Below, piece by piece: positions 43,687 through 50,480 of a DNA stretch of 50,480 nt. Made by a program: the position numbers and the translations under genes. The DNA lies in assembly GCA_902782465.1 (NCBI GenBank), contig CACZNH010000029.1, positions 1 to 50,480 of the forward strand, in the 5' to 3' direction. Position 1 is the stretch's first letter, and each line of letters opens with the position of its first letter. A model generated the notes under the pieces. The model saw only the letters and a list, made by a program, of their open reading frames with translations, made no database searches and was not told the origin of the DNA. The DNA comes from an uncultured Bacteroidales bacterium (GTDB taxonomy: Bacteria > Bacteroidota > Bacteroidia > Bacteroidales > Muribaculaceae).

Positions 43687-45161
43687 TCAGTTCAGGATGA
43701 TGTCGATTAGGGCGTTGACATCGGCGATGTTGATTGCGCCATCACCGTTCACGTCGGCAGCAGCGGTGCTACCATTGCTGCCCAGAATCATATTGATGAC
43801 GGCGTTCCTAGGAATATATCTTCAACAATCCGTCCGAAACAGGGATTCCAGTTCTCGTCAGCCCGGTAGGCATCTGCCGTCCCCTGCAGCACATGCAGCG
43901 TACGACGAGCGTAATAAGAATTATTCAATGAGAATTGATAATTCCCGCTCGATACTCTCGAGAGGTCAGCAATGTAGCAATACACATCCATCAGTCCAAA
44001 GCAGTCATAGAACGCCTCGTCATCGATAAAAGTAACAGAGTTGGGGATATCGATGCTAGGCAGTCCTGTACAGCCATAGAACGCCGCATGACCGATAGCA
44101 GTTACCGAGTTGGGGATAATCGTGTTCTTGCAGCCAACAATTAAAGTATTAGAGGCGGTCTCTATAATTACATTGCAGTTGTTGCGCGAATCAAATGTTG
44201 CATTGCCACTTTCTACCACGATGCTGGCCAGACCACTGCATTCAGCGAACGCATACATACCGATCTCAGTTACCGAGTTGGGAATGTCGATGCTGGTAAG
44301 TTCAGTGCAGCATTCGAACGCCTGGTCACCGATAGCAGTTACCGAGTTGGGGATGTCGATGCTGGTAAGTCCATGGCAGTAAGCGAACGCCCTGTCACCG
44401 ATAGCAGTTATCGAGTTGGGGATAATCGTGTTCTTGCAGCCCAAAAATAACGTATTATCGGCGGTCTCTATAATTGCATTGCTGTTGTCGCGCGAATCAT
44501 ATCTTGGATTGCCATTTTCTACCACGATGCAGGTCAGCCCAGTGCATTCAGCGAATGCTAACATACCGATCTCAGTGACCGAGTTAGGGATGTCGATGCG
44601 GGTCAGACCACTGCAGTAAACGAATGCCTGATGGCCGATAGAAGTTACCGAGTTGGGGATGTCGATGCTAGTCAAACCACTGTTGTTAGCGAACGCCTCG
44701 TCACCGATAGCAGTTACCGAGTTGGGGATAGTCGTGTTCTTGCAGCCAACAATTAAAGTATTAGAGGCGGTCTCAATAATTGCATTGCTGTTGTCGCGCG
44801 AATCAAATGTTGCATTGCCACTTTCTACCACAATGCCGGTCAGCCCAGTGCATTCAGTGAACGCCCACCTGCCGATGGAAGTGACAGAATTCGGGATCTC
44901 CACGCTCGTCAGAGCACTGCATCTAGCGAACGCCTGCTGGCCGATAGAAGTTACCGGGTAGGTGGTTCCATTGTAGGTGACGCTGGCTGGGATAGTCACC
45001 GCACCATGATAGCGACTGTAAATATCTTTCCCATGGGTTACTTCGGCCTCGTTGCCGTTGATGTTGTAATAGATGCCATCGACCTCGAAGTCATGGGCTG
45101 TGGCGAGTGCTGGCAACAGGATGGCCAGCAACAGGATGGTGGTTTTGATGAATTGTTTCAT
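43687..45161 (-). pseudogene. BspA-like leucine-rich-repeat surface protein with frameshifted dockerin
   Basis: From 45161 the frame encodes a signal peptide (MKQFIKTTILLLAILLPALA), 'HDFEVDGIYYNINGNEAEVT' and about a dozen LRR_5 repeats, some separated by 'VVESGNATFDSRDNSNAIIE' and 'LIVGCKNT' units. It ends prematurely with 'IVEDIFLGTPSSI' at 43788. The dockerin continues in another frame (43806-43687): 'NAVINMILGS', then the whole second loop 'DVNGDGAINIADVN' and a stop. The first calcium loop is missing. The truncated protein may still be made and exported but lacks its docking domain. Confidence 0.8.
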
Positions 45162-45220
45162 AATAAAAATGTTTAGAAATAAATAATGGTTAATAAAAAC
45201 ATTGATTTAAAGTTTCGCCC

Positions 45221-45228
45221 CAAAGGTA
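45221..45228 (-). promoter_or_regulatory. -7 box (TACCTTTG) of the 43687-45161 gene
   Basis: Minus strand TACCTTTG, 59 bp upstream of the start codon, at the same relative place as in the other array genes. Confidence 0.5.
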
Positions 45229-45282
45229 ATAAGAATTTTTCATTTTTCATCACAATCATGCATATTTTTTCACACATCCAAC

Positions 45283-45343
45283 AAAAAAACGGCCGGCTGC
45301 GCGGGCAGTCGGTCGCTTCGTGTTTTTGATGTGGTACCTCCGG
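45283..45343 (-). repeat. tRNA-Phe 3' end plus terminator repeat, R1
   Basis: The same hairpin block is followed by the core GATGTGGTACCTCCGG (45328-45343), identical to the core at the tRNA. The next bases diverge from the tRNA (TCTCGGA) but resemble those after R3. Confidence 0.85.
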
Positions 45344-45395
45344 TCTCGGATGCCTAAGTCTCAACCTCGGTTGTCATTTTGGCAACCAGTTATAT

Positions 45396-46811
45396 CTAAT
45401 TCCAGGTGCCGCTCAAGATGATACTGATGAGGGCGTTGACATCGGCGATGTTGATTGCGCCATCACCGTTCACGTCGGCAGCAGCGGTGCTACCATTGCT
45501 GCCCAGAATCATATTGATGACGGCGTTCTCGCCAGACAGAGGTTCAGGGATTAAGTCATCCACAATCTGCCCGAAATAGGGATACCAGTTCTTGTCAGCC
45601 CGGTAGGCATCAGCTGTTCCCTGCAGCACATGAAGCGTACGACCAGAATAGTTTGATGAAAATTGCAATGAGAATTGTTCGTTCCCGCTCGATACTCTCG
45701 AGAGGTCAGCAATGTAGCAATACACATCCGTCAGCCGCCAGCAATTATAGAACGCCCTGTCACCGATCTCTGTTACAGAATTGGGGATGACGATGCTGGT
45801 CAGACCGTTGCAATCACAGAATGCCGAGTTACCGATAGAAGTTACCGAGTTTCCTATGTCGATGCTGGTCAGACCTTCGCATTTATCGAACGCCCAGGCA
45901 CCGATAACAGTCACCGAGTTAGGAATGACGATGCTGGTCAGTCCAGTGCAGCTATCGAACGCCCAGGCATCGATAACAGTTACTGAGTTAGGGATGACGA
46001 TGCTGGTCAGTCCATGGCACATATAGAACGCTAAGTGACCGATAGCAGTCACCGAGTTGGGGATAGTCGTGTTCTTGCAGCCAACAATTAACACATTATC
46101 GGCGGTCTCTATAATTGCATTGCTGTTGTTGCGAGAATCATATCTTGGATTGCCACTTTCTACCACGATGCTGGTCAGCTCACTGCAGTAAGAGAACGCC
46201 CAGTCACCGATAGCAGTTACCGAGTTAGGGATGACGATGTTGGTCAGACCAGTGCAGCCCTCGAACGCATAGTTACCGATAGCAGTTACCGAGTTGGGAA
46301 TGACGATACTGGTCAGACCAGTGCAGTCCATGAACGCAAAGTCACCGATCGCAGTTACCGTGTTAGGGATAATCGTGTTCTTGCAGCCCGCAATTAAAGT
46401 ATTAATGGCGGTCTCTATAATGGCATTGCAGTTGTTGCGAGAATCATATCTTGGATTGCCACTTTCTACCAAGATACTGGTCAGCCCAGGGCAGTCGCAC
46501 AACACCTGGTCACCGATAGAAGTTACTGAGTTTGGGATGACGATGCTGGTCAATTCAGAGCATTCCACGAACGCAAGGGCTTCGATAGAAGTTACCGGAT
46601 AGGTGGTTCCATTGTAGGTGACAGTGGCTGGGATGACAACAGAGCCTGAATACGCAGGGCAAAATATATTAAAATCACCTGCGTATGTCACGGTGGCCTC
46701 GTTGCCATTGATGTTGTAATAGATGCCATCGACCTCGAAGTCGTGGGCTGTGGCGAGTGCGGGCAACAGGATGGCCAGCAACAGGATGGTGGTTTTGATA
46801 AATTGTTTCAT
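45396..46811 (-). CDS. BspA-like leucine-rich-repeat surface protein with partly deleted dockerin
   Basis: This 471-residue protein has the same N-terminus as the next array gene (first 39 residues identical in kind: signal peptide, 'HDFEVDGIYYNINGNEA'), about a dozen LRR_5 repeats with 'VVESGNPRYDSRNNSNAIIE' spacers, and a C-terminus 'PLSGENAVINMILGSNGS' followed by one complete loop 'DVNGDGAINIADVN'. The first dockerin loop is deleted in frame, so only one and a half repeats remain. Start at 46811 (MKQFIK) by comparison with its neighbour. The promoter box is at 46872-46879 (minus, TATTTTTG). It is the first gene after tRNA-Phe. Confidence 0.86.
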   Translation of the reverse strand: MKQFIKTTILLLAILLPALATAHDFEVDGIYYNINGNEATVTYAGDFNIFCPAYSGSVVIPATVTYNGTTYPVTSIEALAFVECSELTSIVIPNSVTSIGDQVLCDCPGLTSILVESGNPRYDSRNNCNAIIETAINTLIAGCKNTIIPNTVTAIGDFAFMDCTGLTSIVIPNSVTAIGNYAFEGCTGLTNIVIPNSVTAIGDWAFSYCSELTSIVVESGNPRYDSRNNSNAIIETADNVLIVGCKNTTIPNSVTAIGHLAFYMCHGLTSIVIPNSVTVIDAWAFDSCTGLTSIVIPNSVTVIGAWAFDKCEGLTSIDIGNSVTSIGNSAFCDCNGLTSIVIPNSVTEIGDRAFYNCWRLTDVYCYIADLSRVSSGNEQFSLQFSSNYSGRTLHVLQGTADAYRADKNWYPYFGQIVDDLIPEPLSGENAVINMILGSNGSTAAADVNGDGAINIADVNALISIILSGTWN

Positions 46812-46871
46812 AATCATAATGTTTAGAAATTAATAATTAGTTATTGTATCAATAATTAAAGGTATCGCCCG

Positions 46872-46879
46872 CAAAAATA
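46872..46879 (-). promoter_or_regulatory. -7 box (TATTTTTG) of the 45396 gene
   Basis: Minus strand TATTTTTG, 60 bp upstream of the start codon at 46811. Confidence 0.5.
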
Positions 46880-46931
46880 ATAAAGATTTTTCAATTTCCA
46901 TCACAGACATGCCCATTTTTCATACATCCAC

Positions 46932-46975
46932 AAAAAACGGCCGGCTGCGCGGGCAGTCGGTCGCTTTGTGTTTTT
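46932..46975 (-). terminator. tRNA-Phe terminator (member R0 of the repeat family)
   Basis: Read on the minus strand: GCGACCGACTGC ... GCAGCCGGCCG (two mismatches) followed by TTTTTTG. Near-identical blocks follow each tRNA-end copy at 45283, 43612 and 42277. Confidence 0.75.
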
Positions 46976-46979
46976 GATG

Positions 46980-47051
46980 TGGTACCTCCGGGGATCGAAC
47001 CAGGGACACGCGGATTTTCAGTCCACTGCTCTACCACTGAGCTAAGGTACC
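46980..47051 (-). tRNA. tRNA-Phe (anticodon GAA)
   Basis: 72 nt on the minus strand fold into a standard cloverleaf: acceptor GGTACCT/AGGTACC with discriminator A, D arm GCTC-AGTGGTA-GAGC, anticodon arm GTGGA-CTGAAAA-TCCGC with anticodon GAA, variable loop GTGTC, T arm CCTGG-TTCGATC-CCCGG. CCA is not encoded. The T stem has one T-C mismatch. The last 12-13 bp recur three times downstream. Confidence 0.95.
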
Positions 47052-47162
47052 TTTCAAAAGCGAGTGCAAAGATATGGCGACTTTTTGACGTGACCAAATT
47101 TTTGGGCAGAAAAATTGAATTTTCTTTTTTGGAGCCTATTTGGCTTCAAACATAGGCCCCTA

Positions 47163-48884
47163 TCAATCAGCTTTATACAGCGCAAACCACTCGTTTTGCC
47201 AAACGAGCTGATATTTACGTATGGCCAAGAAATTCTTGAGGGCATCCATTTTTTCCTGCAGCAGGAACTTGCCATCCTGCATGGAATAGGCCTCGAGATA
47301 TCCGTCAGTCGCCTCGCTCCAATAGGGTCCCAGGTTGTTGAACTTCTGCCGTAAGATTGCGGGGCTGCTGTTATCTTCATAGCATCTGATGTCCAGCTTG
47401 CCCAACCTCTTGGCAAGGGCTTTGGCACTCAGCAGTTCGGGCCACGCGCAACCCATGGCGGGCACGGTGCCCGTCAGGTGGTTCATCATGGGGATGCTGC
47501 CATAGCACAACAGGGTGTCACCCTCAGCAACGAAGCGTTTCAATTCAGGCAAGGTCGCGTTGATGATTTGTGCTCGTTCGGGGGTCGTATGGATGAATGC
47601 GGCACGGCTGTCGTCGATGGTCGCCGTCTTGTGCCACAGGGCGCCGCCGTCGAAGTAGGCGCCCACGGTCAACGTCTGTATCAAGCCCACGGCGATGAAA
47701 GCCAGCGGGAAGATGACATTCTCACGGCGCTGCCAGAACAGTGCAGCCACGGGTGCCGCCATCCAGGCGATGATACCGCCATTGTTGGTCGCACCGTCGC
47801 TGCCCAGCGGGAACACCAGCAGCATGAACAGGCCCAGCCATGCCGCCACGGCACGGCTGCCACCCTTGATGATGACCCACACGAGTCCTGCCACACACAT
47901 CACCCACAACGGGTGCATGATGTGGGACTGGTGCCACATGAAATAGACGGTTGCTACCGCAACGGCCAGCCATACGGCCCAACGCAACGGGCGGTTACTG
48001 ATATACCGTCCAGCCAACCAGCAGGCACACCACAAGGCCAGCATCTTCAGTCCCACGAGCAGGCACTGGAGGTAGAAGCGCAGCATCTCCATGACCATGC
48101 CGCCGGCATTGTGGCTCGCCTCGCCACTGCTGCCCGTAGCAACGCCATGCAGGTCGGACATGTTTTGCCTGAAGATTTCCCAGTGCCCCAGCGCCAGCAT
48201 CATGCCGATAATCGCAAGCGTCCCGAGGACAATACCCATCAGCATGACGCCGCATTGCCGCCAGCAGTCACGCCACGACACCTTATTATTATATAAACGG
48301 GCGAGGAAAGGCATCACCACCAGGCCCACGGCCAGCACATTGGGAATGCGGGTAAAAGTATTCATGCCCACTATCACACCCGCCAGCAGCAGATAACGCC
48401 GCTTGCCGCCCGTGAGGCCCCGATAGGTCAACGCCAGGGCTGCGACCCACAGCAGGGCGCTCATCAGGTCGTTGTTGAAGGTATAAGGGAACTGCACCAA
48501 CGAAGCGACCACCATCAGGAAACCCAGGATGACCGCCGTTGCAGGCAAAATGCGCCGCAGGGCACTCGCCAGTATCGCCATCACGCCCACGTTGCACAAC
48601 ACGCCAGCAATGCGCATCGCCAGCCACTTGCCACCCTCGGGCAGCACGGCATTGAGGGTACCACCCGCCACACCGCTCAGGTAGTACATGAAATTGTACT
48701 CCACACTGTCGGGGGACTTGAAGATGTTTTCAAAGAAAGTGAGGTAATAGCCCGTGTCGCACAAGTCCACACCGAACAGGGCAATCAGCAACTGCCACAG
48801 CGTGAGCACAGCGATAGCCCACCCCACCGAGGCGCCGTAGTGGCTGTTCATCCACTGCCTGATATGTCGCACGCGCTGCATCAT
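47163..48884 (-). CDS. Polytopic membrane protein, possibly GT-C type glycosyltransferase-like
   Basis: This 573-residue protein has about eleven hydrophobic helices from residue 18 to about 440 and a soluble C-terminal domain of about 130 residues ('PERAQIINATLPELKRFVAE' ...). After the first helix comes 'GVDLCDTGYYLTFFENIF', with an acidic residue in the first outside loop as in GT-C lipid-sugar transferases, and 'FPYTFNNDLMSALLWVAAL'. This supports but does not prove a glycosyltransferase-like role at the envelope. Start at 48884 (MMQRVRH) because the -7 box lies only 8 bp upstream and the open frame beyond it (to 48938) is not transcribed from there. Confidence 0.65.
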   Translation of the reverse strand: MMQRVRHIRQWMNSHYGASVGWAIAVLTLWQLLIALFGVDLCDTGYYLTFFENIFKSPDSVEYNFMYYLSGVAGGTLNAVLPEGGKWLAMRIAGVLCNVGVMAILASALRRILPATAVILGFLMVVASLVQFPYTFNNDLMSALLWVAALALTYRGLTGGKRRYLLLAGVIVGMNTFTRIPNVLAVGLVVMPFLARLYNNKVSWRDCWRQCGVMLMGIVLGTLAIIGMMLALGHWEIFRQNMSDLHGVATGSSGEASHNAGGMVMEMLRFYLQCLLVGLKMLALWCACWLAGRYISNRPLRWAVWLAVAVATVYFMWHQSHIMHPLWVMCVAGLVWVIIKGGSRAVAAWLGLFMLLVFPLGSDGATNNGGIIAWMAAPVAALFWQRRENVIFPLAFIAVGLIQTLTVGAYFDGGALWHKTATIDDSRAAFIHTTPERAQIINATLPELKRFVAEGDTLLCYGSIPMMNHLTGTVPAMGCAWPELLSAKALAKRLGKLDIRCYEDNSSPAILRQKFNNLGPYWSEATDGYLEAYSMQDGKFLLQEKMDALKNFLAIRKYQLVWQNEWFALYKAD

Positions 48885-48892
48885 TACACACG

Positions 48893-48900
48893 CAAAGGTA
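48893..48900 (-). promoter_or_regulatory. -7 box (TACCTTTG) of the 47163 gene
   Basis: Minus strand TACCTTTG, 8 bp before the ATGATG start, implying an extremely short leader. Confidence 0.6.
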
Positions 48901-48914
48901 GTGAAACTATTGTA

Positions 48915-48936
48915 GAGACGCAAAATCTTGCGTCTC
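48915..48936. repeat. Perfect small palindrome between divergent genes
   Basis: GAGACGCAA-aatc-TTGCGTCTC, in the gap between the divergent genes at 47163 and 49002. Hairpins of the form GAGACGC...GCGTCTC are scattered in many genomes; function unknown. Confidence 0.7.
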
Positions 48937-49001
48937 ATATCTCATTTTTTAGCGCTTTTAGGCCCTCGTTTGCCGAAAAAGCAGTAAATTCGCACTGCTA
49001 T

Positions 49002-50288
49002 ATGGAAGGACTGTTGCAATACATCTGGCAGCACAGGCTGTGGCTCAGCGAGGACATGGTGACCAACGACGGCCGCCGTGTGCGCGTCATTGACCCTGGG
49101 CTGCTGAATACCGATGCCGGTCCTGACTTCTTCAACGCCAAGATAGAGATTGACGGCCACCTGTGGGTGGGCAACGTCGAAATCCATGTGCGTGCCAGCG
49201 ACTGGAAGCGGCATCACCACGACGAGGACCCGGCCTACGACAGCGTCATCCTGCACATCGTCGAGAAAGACGATGCGCCAGTCTATCGCATCAACGGCGA
49301 ACTGATTCCACAGGTAGAACTGCAGGTGTCGCCACGTTTCAATGAGTGTTACGACCGCCTGGTCAATGCCAAGGTGGAACTGCCCTGCGCTGCACGTCTC
49401 CAGGAGGTGCCACAGTTGACCGTTACCGAGTGGATTGAGGCGCTGGCCTTCGAGCGGCTGCACGGCAAGGTGGACCGTGTGCGCGAGTTGTATGAACGCT
49501 ACAACGGCAGCTGGGAAGATATCTGCTATGTGATGCTGGCCAGGACGCTGGGCTTCGGCATCAACAACGATGCCTTCGAGCGGCTGGCTCGGGTGACGCC
49601 GTTGCGCCTGCTGCACAAGCACAGCGACTCCATCCTGCAGGTCGAGGCGCTGCTTTTCGGTCAGGCGGGACTGTTGAACGGTGCCCACGACAACGAAACC
49701 TACTACCAGCAACTCACGCGTGAATATGCCTTCCTGGCCAACAAATTCTCGCTGCGTCCCATCGAGGGCACGGCATGGCGCCTGTTCCGCAGCCGTCCGC
49801 AGAATTTCCCCTACCGGCGCATCGCCCTGCTGGCCCAATTTGTCAAGGGCGGCTTCAACCTGATGAACGACATCCTCAATGCCAGCGACACCAAGGCCCT
49901 GCGAGAACTGTTCGATCTCGAGCTGAGCGGCTACTGGACCACGCATTATTCCTTCGGCAAGCCGTCACCCAGTGCTGGCCGAGCCTTGAGCAACAGCAGC
50001 ATCGACATCGTGCTCATCAACACCGTCGCCCCACTCTACTATGCCTACGGCGAACTGACCGACGATTACCAGATGACCGACCGCGCCATCGCCTTGCTCG
50101 AGGACATCCGCCCCGAGCAGAACAGCATTGTGACCATGTTCAAGGCCGCAGGCATCAAGTGCGACGACGCCCTCACCAGCCAGGCCCTCATCCAGCTGCG
50201 CCGCAACTACTGCGAGGCCCGCAAATGCATCTATTGCCGCCTGGGCCACCGCCTGCTGGCCACCGACGCCCGTCACAATCCTGCCTAA
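49002..50288 (+). CDS. DUF2851 family protein
   Basis: This 428-residue protein begins 'MEGLLQYIWQHRLWLSEDMV' and has the family pattern 'IDPGLLNTDAGPDFFNAKIE', 'GNVEIHVRASDWKRHHHDED', 'YDSVILHIVEKDD', and near the end 'CEARKCIYCRLGHRLL'. DUF2851 proteins are nearly universal in Bacteroidota and have no known function; the conserved 'GPDFFNAKI' and 'GNVEIH' blocks look like a nuclease-type (PD-(D/E)XK-like) core, which is only a suggestion. The start at 49002 is preferred over 48840 because the upstream frame crosses the promoter of the divergent gene. Confidence 0.9.
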   Translation: MEGLLQYIWQHRLWLSEDMVTNDGRRVRVIDPGLLNTDAGPDFFNAKIEIDGHLWVGNVEIHVRASDWKRHHHDEDPAYDSVILHIVEKDDAPVYRINGELIPQVELQVSPRFNECYDRLVNAKVELPCAARLQEVPQLTVTEWIEALAFERLHGKVDRVRELYERYNGSWEDICYVMLARTLGFGINNDAFERLARVTPLRLLHKHSDSILQVEALLFGQAGLLNGAHDNETYYQQLTREYAFLANKFSLRPIEGTAWRLFRSRPQNFPYRRIALLAQFVKGGFNLMNDILNASDTKALRELFDLELSGYWTTHYSFGKPSPSAGRALSNSSIDIVLINTVAPLYYAYGELTDDYQMTDRAIALLEDIRPEQNSIVTMFKAAGIKCDDALTSQALIQLRRNYCEARKCIYCRLGHRLLATDARHNPA

Positions 50289-50336
50289 TCACCCCCATCA
50301 CAAAACAGGAGGGCGTGTCATAATTCAATTGCAAGG

Positions 50337-50468
50337 ATTATAACCGCCCTGCAGGCGGGAAATTAAGCAAATTAATTTTAATTCATTGTTGTCCGGTAAA
50401 AGAGTCCCGTTAGGGACGCAAGGTCATAGGCAGGGATGAAGTGAGGCGTAGCCGAACGGAATCCCTGT
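50337..50468. repeat. Compound hairpin repeat (copy 2)
   Basis: Stems CCGCC-ctgca-GGCGG, then GTCCC-gtta-GGGAC (50404-50416), then CAGGGAT (50431-50437) pairing with ATCCCTG (50461-50467). The order and spacing match 34754-34821, with compensating base changes in the last stem. Confidence 0.65.
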
Positions 50469-50480
50469 ACAAGACGGCTA

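Noticed and set aside
43788-46811. Regular repeats suggestive of a CRISPR or satellite array
   Set aside because: The period is 69 bp in frame with 23-residue LRR_5 units, and spacers are part of the protein repeat; there are no constant short repeats with unique spacers and no cas genes.
42277-46975. The four terminator-like blocks as plain gene terminators only
   Set aside because: Each block is joined to the last bases of tRNA-Phe in the same orientation, including three places without a tRNA, which plain terminators would not require.

Overview
The window looks like chromosomal DNA of a gut-type member of the Bacteroidales (phylum Bacteroidota), probably close to Muribaculaceae or Prevotellaceae. 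The reasons are: many genes are preceded by the Bacteroidota promoter pair (TTTG, about 20 bp, TAnnTTTG) instead of a strong Shine-Dalgarno; PorU (type IX secretion) is present at the left edge and one secreted protein ends in a type IX-like sorting tail; BspA-type leucine-rich-repeat proteins, DUF2851, DUF3108, GxxExxY and DUF4143 proteins are all present; and many secreted proteins carry dockerin-like Asp/Asn-Gly repeats. Genus assignment is inference.

Layout. 1-6.7 kb (minus strand): one operon reading TolC, HlyD adaptor, two ABC-2 permeases, a phosphopantetheinyl transferase and then PorU, which runs off the left edge. 6.8-13.3 kb: a C10 cysteine peptidase ending in a dockerin pair, cytidine deaminase, a glucosaminidase-type hydrolase and Kbl (glycine C-acetyltransferase). 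14.1-19.4 kb: two large secreted proteins in tandem, the second with a type IX-like tail. 19.7-26 kb: an ABC exporter, an ECF sigma factor with a membrane partner, and an M16 peptidase. 26-28.3 kb: a duplicated dockerin locus (same G-tract promoter, same terminator), each copy broken at the same codon, with a toxin-antitoxin pair between the copies. 28.4-32.3 kb: rbfA, FtsX-type permease, MaoC, aroQ, GxxExxY and O-methyltransferase. 32.3-35.4 kb: two unknown genes, a small cohesin-like secreted protein, a DUF3108 protein and a lipocalin-like protein. 35.6-38.3 kb: an AT-rich pair (DUF4143 ATPase and a membrane protein). 38.3-40.7 kb: enolase, a probable small RNA and an L,D-transpeptidase. 40.8-47.05 kb: an array of dockerin-bearing surface-protein genes downstream of tRNA-Phe. 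47.1-50.3 kb: a polytopic membrane protein and DUF2851.

The most unusual content is the surface-protein system. Seven loci encode dockerin-like repeats, one separate gene encodes a cohesin-like domain, and the dockerin coding segments are repeatedly sites of near-identical blocks, deletions and frameshifts. Downstream of tRNA-Phe, three leucine-rich-repeat genes are each separated by a direct repeat made of the last 12-13 bp of the tRNA plus its terminator, which looks like a tRNA-anchored cassette array without a visible integrase.

Intergenic DNA is also structured. It holds two palindromic elements that each place a complete promoter in front of a gene, dense arrays of different short hairpins joined by a GTGGAG/CTCCAC connector, and short-period micro-repeats whose unit differs from one gap to the next.
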